A DNA stretch of 64,000 nucleotides from Vanessa cardui (Eukaryota > Arthropoda > Insecta > Lepidoptera > Nymphalidae), in contig NC_061139.1 of the NCBI RefSeq assembly GCF_905220365.1, positions 13,415,001 through 13,479,000 on the forward strand. The letters are read 5' to 3'. The notes below the pieces were generated by a model, which was not told the origin of the DNA, did not search any database, and was given only the letters and a program-made list of their open reading frames with translations. Positions 50,590 to 61,400 of this stretch are shown here, piece by piece. Both the position numbers and the translations under genes were made by a program. Each line of letters starts with the position of its first letter. The stretch's first letter is position 1.

Positions 50590-50712
50590 TCGTATGTGGC
50601 CGCCTCGCGAACAAAGTCGCAGGTTCGATCCTTACCCCTTGGGCTATTGGCGCACCCACCCACCGCGCATCAGCTTTACGCTTAACTGGAGGGGAAAATA
50701 GGGTTGGAAGTT
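50590..50712 (+). mobile_element. SINE-like element (type 3), second copy
   Basis: Box B-like GGTTCGATCC follows GAACAAAGTCGCA. It continues with TTACCCCTTGGGCTATTGGC, GCACCCACCC and CTTTACGCTTAACTGGAGGG, then GAAAATAGGG. The order parallels the minus-strand copy at 12300-12440. Box A is not clear. Confidence 0.55.
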
Positions 50713-51564
50713 ACTTTTTAAAAGGTATTGCTCGTTATGTTTAAAATAACAAAAAAATTACTATTTGGTTATAACTTCCTAAAAAGTAAAACAATTTCCA
50801 TGGGTTTGCAAAGATATCGAGAACAATTTTGTGAAAACGTACATGTACCTGCTACTACTCGTCGTTAAATGAACATGAGACCTAATTATGTAATTATCAG
50901 TACATTACATATACATGTAACAGTAACATAACAACAAAAATGTTTCAAATAATATTAATAATATAGAGTAAGCCGACTCGTCGGGGCGGAACATTATTTC
51001 TTATTTATTACATATTACGAGAGACCTCTTAGCCTTAGTGAGCACTCTTAACATGATTATAGCATCGTGTAACGTGTTTTCGTCTTAGGAAAAACTAATC
51101 GCGTTATAAAGAGAATATAAGACTTTTTATCAGAAGGCTCAGCCCCCCAAACAACACCCCCACCGCCCCGCGGCCCGCGCTACTAATTAAATTGTAATTG
51201 TATCTTACTCAGATTGATTGACAGATCTCACTTGAATTGATTACATTTGAATTGACAAATCAAACAAATTTACGGAAATCCTAAATATCTTAAAACACAC
51301 ACACATATTTTGGACAAGAGACGTTGGTGTGTAATAAAATACGGATATCAAAGAAATTCTTCTTGTTTCTCTTAAATTTTTACTGCAGAACGAGAAAATT
51401 TAACCGTAACAAATTAAAGTTATAAGGTTTGATACGACCCCCTTTAAATATAAATGAAACACACAATAAACAAACGACGAACATGAACAAACGATTAAAA
51501 CAAAGAAACTTAGAAAACTATATGCCGTAATAACCCAGTAGCTCAGCTCAGGATATTCATAGCG
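50713..51564. other. Intergenic, nothing recognised
   Basis: A+T-rich apart from a short C-rich patch at about 51140-51180. No coding pattern. Confidence 0.5.
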
Positions 51565-51805
51565 AGGCGGACGAGCGAACGGGCACCCTGATCGTAGGTC
51601 ACCGCCGCCCATAGGCATTAACGCTATAAGTCTTTTTAAGCATTCCTTACTTCGCCAATGTGCCACCAGCCTTAGGAGCGAAGTCGTTGAGTTCCTTATG
51701 CTTGTTACACTGCCTCACTTAGCCTTTTAACCGGAACGCAACACATGTAAAACTTGCTTGACAATAGAATATATTACAAGTAGATGCTACCCACCCAGAC
51801 ATACT
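51565..51805 (-). mobile_element. Decayed LINE 3' region (copy B)
   Basis: On the plus strand the landmarks are GGCGGACGAGCGAACGGGCA, then CCCTGATCGTAGGTCACCGC, CATTCCTTACTTCGCCAATG, TGCCACCAGCCTTAGGAGCG, CCGGAACGCAACACATG and TGCTACCCACCCAGACATAC. In reverse order and complement these correspond to copy A at 15905-16140. An 88-codon minus-strand frame (51400-51666) with a hydrophobic stretch crosses the boundary of this repeat and is therefore discarded as a gene. Confidence 0.7.
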
Positions 51806-53935
51806 TAATAAAATAGAATCAACAGAAATATGTTTGATCGAACGCATGCATTATACATATATGCTCATAATGTACCTATTTGTTAAATAGTATAGCCCTA
51901 CATACGCTCATAAGGTAAAATAAGATGAGGAGTAGAACGAAGATAGTAGAGTTGACTTCGTACGAGATAATCAAACGTAAAGCGTCTCGGTTCCGAAAGG
52001 AAATCAATCAGGCCGTGCCGTGAGCCGCGTCGGTGTCCGAGAGACGTCCGTCACGTACAGCGGTCCCTTCAGAGATACTATTGAGAAAGGATTCTTCTTG
52101 ATTTATCGGGACAACCTGCTCGCACCGACCTTCGCTTATTATTATCGCAAATGAGCGAGTGCAGTCTAAAAGCTCCTTTATGTTCAGCTTTTAAGGTGCA
52201 TATTTATGTAATGTACACGCGTATAAAAAGTGTGGCCAGCATTTCGCCGGAATAAGTGAGTTCTGTTGCCCCGGGGACGAAACGGCCTCGACAATGTTTT
52301 CTGGGAGCAGCTCGTATGACGTCACGGTTCGATTTATTCCAAACAGTATCACTGATTATTAATTACAGATCATCAATCAAACCGATGAGTGTTGGAGCTT
52401 AGCTAGACACAATTAACAAAACTAAAATGATTTAACACTTGATTCAAGTAAATCGCTTGCCTGCATTTTAACGCATTTCTAACCGATTGTAAAACAAAAG
52501 ATGATTGGAGCGTGTGGAATATGGCAGTTTAGCAACAAAGGCGAATACATTTACGGCATTACAATGGTTAAATTTGTAGTAGTTATAGTCGTGTCGCACC
52601 GCTGTCAATTCGTATTACATTCTCTATATTTGTTCACTGGTCATCTAAAAATCATTTAGACTTATTTAGTAATATCATATATGTAGACGTAGGTATATCA
52701 GGATATCGATAGATACGTTTATTTAAACACTTGTAAGATGTGATCATTTCTTTCGCAACTAGTAGCGACATCTCTTATCACTACGATAAACTATTTGATT
52801 CGCTAGAAACTATTATAAAACTGAATAGTGAAATATATCGTAGGTATTTAAAGAATTTAACCAAAGTTGTAAATAACTTGTAAATATTATAAAATATTAG
52901 AAAATAGAAAGAAAGTTCAGTGAAATAAGGAATCATAAAGTAAATTAATCAAAAACATACTTTTTAGTGGACAAAACATTATTTAAGTTTTTTTTTAGTT
53001 TCGTAGTTTAGTTTTAATAAATGAAAAATAAATGAAAATAATATAAAGGTTTTTTTATTTTTTTAAAGCGTTTAAATAGACTCAAATTTCTAAAGACGAC
53101 GCGACTGGTGTGTGAGCTGTCTACCTTAGCGCTATCGATGAGAACATTTCACTCTCGTTACTCCGAAACAATTCCCATCCCTAATGATATCTCAAGCAAT
53201 ACCTATAAGTAGTTCCCTGAGACGAAGCAGAACTCCCCATAAATCCTCGGCGGGAGGGAGGGGGCGCGCATTCGGTAATATTCCTCAGTGATGGACGACT
53301 TCCCGTTCTAAGTTCTCGCCTCCATTAGTATATGTCTTCGGAACACGCCTCTGTGCAGTCTTATCCGACTGCCGAGGCAGAAAGATGAGTCATTGTTCTA
53401 ACTTATTACCGTTTGTGTCCAATTATTACCTTCGTTGAGTTCACGTTTTTATGCTATATGGGATTATATTATGGGATGTTAGCGCAAGCGGCAGACACAT
53501 TCACTTTCAGATCAGGTATCGAGATGTCTCGTATTTTAATCTAACACTAAAGTTATTAATGAGAACTGTAATGTTTAAAACGATTACTTGTCTGATTATA
53601 TTTTCATATTTGCCTACTTGATTAGACTAGCAACTCGTGCCGACAGATGGGTTTGCAAAATAAAAATAACATAGAAACGTATGCATCCAGCGCGTAGTGC
53701 GCATGATTTTATCCGACAGTTTTAATAATCATCGTTACATTTTAGATAATTTAGACGAACACGAATCTAACTGAAACCTATTAATCTATTGTGCTGAATT
53801 GAATCTATATTCTTGCCCTATGTATGTGTTCTCGTAGTCTTAACCAAATTACTACATACGGCTGACAAAACGCTGTTAGCGTAGATTAGTGTTCGCAGCG
53901 TTATTTTGTCGCTGTATTCCTGCATAACTGTTTCA
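51806..53935. other. Intergenic, GC-rich blocks at both ends
   Basis: GC-rich blocks lie at about 52000-52330 and 53240-53400. The middle is strongly A+T-rich with long T and A runs. No gene is recognised. Confidence 0.5.
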
Positions 53936-54152
53936 GGAAAGGTTTGGAGATAATTCTACCACGCTGCTCCACGCGGGTTGGTCGATACACATGTGGCGGA
54001 CTTCATCCATCACACGCTGGATACACGCACGCAGCACAAGATAAATTATTATACACACTAATTAAGCACATAAAAACTCAGCAGTACTAGCATGGGTTCG
54101 AACCCGCATTCTCCGGTTAAGAAGCCTCTAGGCCATCTAGGCTGCTGTTCAT
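53936..54152 (-). mobile_element. tRNA-derived SINE (type 1), minus-strand copy
   Basis: On the plus strand: AAGGTTTGGAGATAATTCTA, CCACGCTGCTCCACGCGGGT, CACATGTGGCGGACTTC, ACTAATTAAGCACATAAAAA, GGGTTCGAACCCGCATTCTC and CGGTTAAGAAGC. This is the family in reverse. The segment around the GAAGGAAAACATCGTGAGG landmark is deleted. Confidence 0.82.
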
Positions 54153-56505
54153 GACCCCCTTCCGTCGCCGATCGATGAACGTGAAATCTGCGACACGGTG
54201 AGTGAAATACACGTATACGGACAACTGCATTCATTTCCCGTCAAATTGAATATGGGGGACCGATCCGACCGAACGAAACCGTGCGTCTGAACCAGTTCAA
54301 ATCCGAGTAAGCAGAATAGTTTTAAAACTGTAATAGTTTGCTACCTAGTCACTTCTGTTACCTGATACGAGGTTAGTAATTCTTTCGTACGCCGATCACA
54401 GAGAACAGTTAGTAATGTTCAATCGTAAAATTAAACAAAACAATTTCAGTAAAATAGCTATTAATACAAACATAACATTAATCAATAATTGTTGGAAACA
54501 TAACTCACAGATAACTCTTACATCCGACGCAGCAAAAATAATTCAATTTGTAATTGGTGATGGAAAAAGTACTCATAAAGCCATATGTACCAGCGCCCGA
54601 CGGCGAATGTGACTACTAACTTATCTTGTCGGTTTTGCTAATTCTGTCGAAATCAACATTACTTACACGATTTAATCAATAATTACCGATAGATAAACAA
54701 TTAAATCCCAAAAACAATCTCTGAAACTATATTTGTATAGTTTGAATTGAAATTATATTGAGATCCCATAGAGATACGCGATAAAGAACAGTCGCATTAT
54801 TTGATTAACAAAATCGTAAACATTTCGTACTTTATTTTCAAAACAACTTTGATATAAATAGAGGTATCACAGTTATATATTCGCATAAATATTTTACAGA
54901 TAAATAGAAGTGGTTCGCGTTTACTGTGTACATTATTGTTATCAATCGTAAGTTGTGTATCGACATTCGACACCACTCCGAGCCCTCCTCTGCGCAAACT
55001 TGTCAGACGCATTCACGACTCCTCTAACATCTCGCGATGGAACCAAACCGACGCAGCATCGTGTGCGAAACTCATTCTTATACCACTCACATAAGGCCTA
55101 CTGTTGCGAATCGGTAACCATGTGTGCCAAGGGTGCGTAGTGAATCATTTTAATAGTTTACAGAGCTGTGTTTTCAACGCGTTGGGGAATTGACGTTGAC
55201 GTTACCAAATAAAAACCCCATTTTTATTTTGTGTGTTAGTAAACTAAATATCTCGTGAACTTTGCTGTCTCGTAACATTTTGATAAAACAGATTGTCCTA
55301 AAACCATCATTACTATAAAAATAACGAACGTTTGGCAGCTTCCCTCTTTTATTTTCTTGAACATTTAGAGTTAAAGTTCCAAACGCAACGACCGACGTTT
55401 ATTTATTCATAAGAATCCTAAACATTAATGTTTTCAACTTCAAGTATGAGTATATGAGTTTCGAGCAACGTTCTAATATCCATCCCCTATTTAACCGCCC
55501 TCAAAGATGTTATTTTTTAAATTCTATAACCGCACTCACGTTTCTAAATTGAATTCTATTTTTTATCATTTGATGTCAGTCAATCAATCAGTAATAAATT
55601 ATTAATAAGTAGTAGGAAATAAATATTTATATTGCATCAAAGTAATCGCAACCCTTCTCGAACTTGTTTTACAAACAGTCCTCTGCCCAAAAGTCGCTGA
55701 AAGAGATTGCTGCTTTAGCGATAAGGCCGCCTGTTGCATTCATGCTTTTGTTTGATACATATCTAGTTTTAAGTATTGGTGCAAAAAAATAAAAATAATA
55801 AATAATAATTGTATATGAGAAAGACTTCTTAATTACCTGTTAATGTTAATCTATGAATTAAAATCGCCATTTTAACATCACACAATCAACATATTATATA
55901 AAAACTTGTCAATGTGTCAATTTTAATCTAGAGAAAATAGTAAAGTAACAATTGAAGATTGGACCCCTAATACATTAGTGTTTGTAACAAACAGCTTTCC
56001 CTATGTATTCAATGTTTTCAGTGGATTCTATGCCAACAGTGTTATAGTTTTATTATGCACGTGAAAAAGCTATGGTCGCCATTTTGAATTTGGTTTTATT
56101 TTGACAACTCTAACATTGAGCGTATCCTCAAGTGCGCCTTCGCTCTGAGCACAGTCGTCGTCCCCTCGTCTCGCGGACACTCGTCGCGTTGGGTTACGGG
56201 ACGTCGGCCGGGCCGCGCAGATAATCGACTTAACATTTAAATATTTTCTGCAAACTCGTCGAGGTAACTCTTTCAAAACTTTTTTTAGAGATCAATTAGT
56301 TAATTCCTTGGTAATATAAAGAGATGAGACTGCAAGTTATATTTCAATAAGACCCTTAAATATACACTTAATCATAAGCTTTACGTCAATTGAACTTTTA
56401 ATACCAGTTGAGCTTCAATTTAATAATTATGTTTGTTTTGTGAGCTGAAAAAGGAGACAAGGTGTCTTGCCTGAGACAAAAATAACACGAAACATAAAAA
56501 ATAGA
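54153..56505. other. Intergenic, one GC-rich block
   Basis: A GC-rich block lies at about 56100-56230. The rest is A+T-rich. Frames at 54415-54612, 54955-55140 and 56070-56276 show no domain I know. Confidence 0.5.
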
Positions 56506-56511
56506 TTTATT
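56506..56511 (-). promoter_or_regulatory. Candidate polyadenylation signal of MADF-BESS gene 2
   Basis: Read on the minus strand this is AATAAA, about 136 bp beyond the TGA stop at 56647-56649. It is the nearest exact signal I noticed. Confidence 0.45.
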
Positions 56512-56646
56512 TCTTATAAGATCTCTTAACATATATTTAATTAGTTATTGACTAACAATAATTTTAGGAACTTGCATAAGCCATGCCAGTGGATCTTTCT
56601 CACGCGAGAGCACCGGGTCGTATCAACAATGTAATGTCTGACGTCA

Positions 56647-59600
56647 TCAGTTGTTGGGGAGGATGTAGCCGTCCTCGACCACGGGCTTGACGTCTTTGTC
56701 GTCTCCAATCGCGTGGCCCGAATTGGACAAATTCAGCACATTGGTTTGGTGCGAATAGTCCTGTATCTGCTGGTCGCTGTCTTCCTCGTCGAGTAGTTCG
56801 TGTAGAAAATTTAAACATTTTCTTTTAAATCGTCTCTGCTTCTTTGCAGGTAATTCTAGGTAATCGCTGTGGATGCCGCGGAAGAATTGAAAGAAGGACG
56901 TGTTTTCATCCGGGGAGAATGCCGTTGAGCCGGAGCTGTCTTCGTTATGCGTCGCGGGCGGTTTGTGCTCCAAGCCCGGCGACTGCGACGCGGTGTTCAG
57001 CGCGAACCACGGACTGTGGATGAACGGTTTCACGTCGACTGATTCCGAAGTCGTCGACTCGTTGAGGTCCATCTCCAGTAACGTCGGCGCGTACGCCGTG
57101 TAAGGCGTAGATCTCCTGAAATAGAACCGTTTTAAATAATATATCCGTTGTAAATTATACATAAACACGACTTGAAACTTAAGGGTCATAAATATGTAAA
57201 CTGTTTTTACTATTAATTAAAAGAACCTTCTTATAATGTAAATAGTTTTAATTTTACTCGGTAAAAATAGATTCGTATATATTTATAAGAATAATATAAG
57301 AAGCTGAATTTTTTATTAAACGATTACGATACAATTGTAACAAAACTAGGAAATATCCCTTTAAATTAATTAAAGTAACCCATGTTATTTTTCTCTCAAT
57401 ACAAAATTTCATTCAAATCCGTTAAGCGCTTCTAGTGTGATTGAGTATTTATAAAGATACATTTAAGGCAAATGACAGCGCCCAGCGCTACCAGTGTTAA
57501 ATGAAAACATTTCACTGTGTTTGCGACTGGGACACTACTAACTGGTCTACAAATTGTGGTCAGATTCCAAGCATCGGTCTCACATATCGGTCGCCATGTG
57601 CTCACGCAGGAACTCCAGCTCGTCCGCGAGGTACCAGCGCGACACCATGCGCCCCTTGCTGGTGCAGGCGCCGTGCATCTCGTTCCGCAGGTGGCGGGAG
57701 TACGAGTTTCTGATGTGTGACCATTTCCTTCGCACGTCGGCCACTGCCAAACATAATACACGCATTGTGATAATTATATTTGATTTTTACCAACAGATAT
57801 ATAACTTATTTACAAACGGTATACAACAACAACAGCCTGTAAATTCCCACTGCTGGGCTAAAGGCCTCCTCTCCCGTTGGTGGAATGCACATGTGGCAGA
57901 ATTTCTATGAAATTTGTCACATGCAGGTTTCCTCACGATGTTTTCCTTCACCGCTGAGCACGAGATGAATTATAAAGACAAATTAAGCACATGAATCAGC
58001 GGTGCTTACCTGGGTTCGAACCCGCAATCATCGGTTAAGATGCACGCGTTCTAACTACTGGGCCATCTCGACTCTAACGGTACACTACACATATTATAAT
58101 AATTGATACAGGAAGTGCGAACTCCTCGTCGACGATTAATTAATAGAATTTAAGTAACTGGACGCAATATCATAATGATAATCTCACGTCTCGTTCTTTA
58201 ACGATATTATGCCTACTTTGTCATACCTACCTATCTTAGTGAGAATCGTAAAGTATAATGTGACACCTTATCTCAATGCAATAAAAGTGAATTCAATGCC
58301 AAGTGATCTATCGCAGCTCCGATCTAGATGTTACTTCGGTTTTTGAAAAATCCTTTGCTGACATTCCAGTTTCGGCATAAGTGTCAACAATTTATTAGTT
58401 TTATTGAAAATTGTGCGCAAATACTAAGTACATATGTCATAATAACGGAATTACTTTTGGTGTATAATGATCCTATATCGAATATTGCCTAGAGGTTATG
58501 TATGGGTCAAATCTATTTATTGAAATTTAAAACTGTTCTATTTGAACAATCGTTCTGAAAAATGATGACTATCGTCGAGCTGGATATTTTTATTTAAATA
58601 TTTATTTTGTACGAAAACTGACAATAAATTATAAAGTTTGTGTCTATTCAATTATTCATTTTCACGCGAGAGTCACCGCCGTGTACTGCAGCTCTTACGT
58701 CAACAGAGAGACTTGAGTGGACTTTGAGTGTGGAGATTACTCCAAGTCCACGCGAACGGACTCGAGAGAGCAACCGTTTGATAACGAGCATTAGTTGTGA
58801 TTACATTCATGTAGTTTTAATGCAAGTGGTATGTCAGTGGAACAAACAAAACCAATCAGTATCGAGGAAATTAAAAAGTTATTGATCCTAATATAGGAGT
58901 TATAAAAAAAAATTCGTAAACACTTTTTTATAAATATTAGATCTCGTTCTTAGACCAGACTTTAATTCGTCGGTATGTGCTGTATCAGCCATTAGGCTTC
59001 AAAGGTCTCAGCCCCTTGAATAACCTAATAAAAAATTAAATCCACTGAGTTTTTCTTCCGAGTAAGTCTCAATTCCAGTACAGCCAGTGCAGACCTAGCG
59101 TGAGATTCTGTAGCCCACTGTGCCCACTTACGGTGATGCGCTATACTATTTTGACCCGTGTATCCTATACAATTGTAATTATTATAGTCAATGTCGCTTA
59201 TCACATTCTGACATTTGACGCTCGCGTCTTATGATGACTAGAGATTATTCTCATAGAACGCTTATATTGAACTTGAGTTGGCTGTCATATCAGGGCAACC
59301 AAAGGAATATTACAAAGGTATAGCGCACACTTGCCCACTGTAATGGCTTATTGGGTAATCAAGTCGAGCGATATAATTTTGCTGATATTAATAATGTTAG
59401 TACTCTTATACTACTACGATATTTATATTAAACCATGAAGTCACCACCCACCCACGATATAAGAATATAATTAAAATAGTCTTACTAATTTAATAACAAC
59501 AACAAGAAGAACAACAGCCCGTAAATTTCCCACTGTTGGGCTAAGACCTCCTCTCCCTTTGAAGAGAAGGTTTGGAACAAATTCCAACACGCTGTTCCGA

Positions 59601-61060
59601 TGCGGGTTGGTGGAATAAACATGTGGCACAATTTCGATAAAATTCGACACAGATTTCCTCACGATGTTTTCCTCCACCGCCAAGCTCGAGATGAATTATA
59701 AACACCCATTAAGCAAATGCATATTCAGTAGGTTTGAACCCGTAATCATCGGTTAAGATTCAACCGTTCTAACCACTGATCTATTTCGGCTCGCATTCAG
59801 TGATGCACTGTAGAAGGTTGTCTATTCGTAGTAAAGGTAGTTTTGACTATAGAAATACCGGGCCACAGTTCGATTAAGTAAAATTAATAGTAAGATGTAT
59901 TAATATTAAACCAGTAAATCAAACGTATAGCAGTATATATGCATAAATTTTTCATGACATATATACAAATTTAGTATCGAATAATTAATAATATAGTAAT
60001 AACAATAAAGTATAATAGTCCGTATGGAAAAGTAACGATCTTGGTCCGGTTGACGGGTGCCGGTTTTTTGTCTTTTAGTACGATCTATAATTCCGAAACG
60101 TTGTAAGGTTTACATAAGTTTTACATCATAATAAATCATGATTAAAACTTAAGTTTCAAATTCTCGTTCACCTGCTTTAAAACGTTGCACCGTCCAAGAT
60201 TATCTAAGCTTTCAATTACATTAAAGTAGATACAAGTAGCATAAGTGTGCAACATTATATATGTCTGTGGAAGTTTGTGGATATAACACAACTCTCATGC
60301 AACCGTTATATGACATGCACGTCCGGCCGTGGCGGGCTCGCGGCGGTGAGCCGCTATTTCCATATGAACTAGGATGAATTGCATGACAAGAGCAGGATAG
60401 CGTACTTCGTATAATTACTTTAAGCTCAAAACTTGAACTGGGCTTAACGTACTATTTTCACATTCTTCGATATAAAACTGTGTTATATAATTTATAAACT
60501 CCTAAATTATAGCTTACGTTACAGTAATGCTATATTTTTTTTTATTAAAAAAATACCCAAATGGTGAAAGAATCAAACCCGTAACGCCGACGTACGCGAC
60601 GCGATTTAATGCAAGCGGACGCCTCATTAACTTTAATGTTATCGTAAGCGTAATGTGCACATATAATTGCATTGTTATTTTATCGGAATTCAAAACAACG
60701 CGACTTGTTTTTATCGTGGTACAACGCGAGTTGGCAGCGAGGCGTTAGCATAGCATAGCACAGCACAGCAAGGCACGAGTGATTACCGCTCCAGCCCATC
60801 AGCGCGGCGACGTCGTCCCACAGGTTCTTCACCTGCGTGTAGTAGCTGGCCACGGGCATGTTGTTGCGCGCGTACAGCAGCCTCCGCTCGCGCACCAGGC
60901 GGATGAGCTTGCGGTCGTCGGCCTGGCTCGAGTCCACCATGCGCCCCACCGCCGCCCCCGCGCCCGCGACCTCGGCCTTCACCTTCACGCACCCGCCGCC
61001 CTCCTCCCCGCTCACGACCATCTGTGGCATCCTTACTCTTTGACGCTTCTCCCTCTCCAT
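56647..61060 (-). CDS. MADF-BESS domain protein, gene 2 (three exons, 300 aa)
   Basis: Probable nuclear DNA-binding regulator of the same family as gene 1. Exons are 61060-60787, 57743-57584 and 57115-56647. Junctions are GTAATC...GGCAG (phase 1, restoring valine G|TG) and GTGAGA...TTTCAG (phase 2, restoring methionine AT|G). The joined frame is 301 codons including TGA. Residues 1-47 are a Gly/Ala-rich leader with VKVKAE, whose VKAE fits the SUMO consensus. The MADF domain covers about 48-141 (DRKLIRLVRERRLLY; VRRKWSHIRNSY; RWYLADELEFLREHM). An acidic/Ser-rich linker follows. The BESS motif is at about 216-255 (SFFQFFRGIHSDYLEL...LNFLHELLDEE) and includes a basic KKQRRFKRK run at 236-244. 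The ATG at 61060 is the first after an in-frame TGA. Later ATGs at 61030 and 61021 are possible starts. The DNA-binding role is family knowledge. Confidence 0.88.
57116..57583 (-). other. Intron 2 of MADF-BESS gene 2
   Basis: A 468 bp phase-2 intron with GTGAGA donor and TATTTCAG acceptor. It is A+T-rich and I see no embedded element. Confidence 0.85.
57825..58075 (-). mobile_element. tRNA-derived SINE (type 1) with target-site duplication, in intron
   Basis: On the plus strand it opens with the reversed tail AACAACAACAGCCTGTAAAT. It continues through CCCACTGCTGGGCTAAAGGC, CACATGTGGCAGAATTTC, TCCTCACGATGTTTTCCTTC, GGGTTCGAACCCGCAATCAT and TAACTACTGGGCCATCTCG. Flanking direct repeats match at 9 of 10 positions (AACGGTATAC at 57815-57824, AACGGTACAC at 58076-58085). 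The part carrying CCAAACC...TGGAACA is deleted. Confidence 0.87.
59494..59793 (-). mobile_element. tRNA-derived SINE (type 1), near full length, in intron
   Basis: It opens on the plus strand with the reversed AACAACAACAAGAAGAACAA tail, then CAGCCCGTAAATTTCCCACT, GAAGAGAAGGTTTGGAACAA, CACGCTGTTCCGATGCGGGT, TCCTCACGATGTTTTCCTCC, GGTTTGAACCCGTAATCATC and CTAACCACTGATCTATTTCG. Box B is intact and box A is damaged (ACTGATCTA instead of ACTGGGCCA on this strand). No clear target-site duplication. Confidence 0.86.
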
Positions 61061-61400
61061 GTTACAGTTCGGAGCACCTTGCAACGTTCAGGCCATGAGC
61101 GAGACGCGATGGCGGCGCACGAAAGTCATTTACCGCGCTCGAAATAGTCGACGAAAACTTTAGATAGTATTTATCGCGATTAGAGACACGTCACTTCGCA
61201 ACGAGAGCGCGGAACAAACACGGCGACGCGCATAACGGCAAACAGACACGCGCAGCGAGAAGCAAGCGGACACACATGGTCGTCCCGCTCGCACGCGGCC
61301 GGCGCGCGCGAGAGAGAGCGGCGCAGTCACGGAGACACGTGAAAAAGCAAGAGCGCAGACGCTCCGTCCGGCTTCGGGCAGCCACTTTTATAAATTCCAC
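61061..61400 (-). promoter_or_regulatory. GC/CpG-rich 5' region of MADF-BESS gene 2
   Basis: GC-rich, CpG-dense DNA lies directly upstream of the gene 2 start codon and continues from its GC-rich first exon. It probably contains the promoter and 5' UTR. Overlapping open frames on both strands are attributed to composition. No core promoter element could be fixed. Confidence 0.5.

Larger units (their letters stand above)
57744..60786 (-). other. Intron 1 of MADF-BESS gene 2
   Basis: A 3,043 bp phase-1 intron inside the MADF coding region. It holds two type 1 SINEs in the same orientation as the gene (57825-58075, 59494-59793). The rest is A+T-rich, with a short AGCAT/AGCAC microsatellite at about 60747-60770 just inside the donor. 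No other gene is recognised in it. The equivalent intron of gene 1 is only 96 bp. Confidence 0.8.

Noticed and set aside
51400..51666. 88-codon minus-strand frame with a hydrophobic segment
   Set aside because: It overlaps the end of a decayed LINE 3' region, so the frame is chance.
56600..57189. Longer or alternative frames around exon 3 of gene 2, including a 5' extension to 57189
   Set aside because: A TTTCAG acceptor at 57116 gives a phase match with exon 2, so the sequence upstream of 57115 is intronic.
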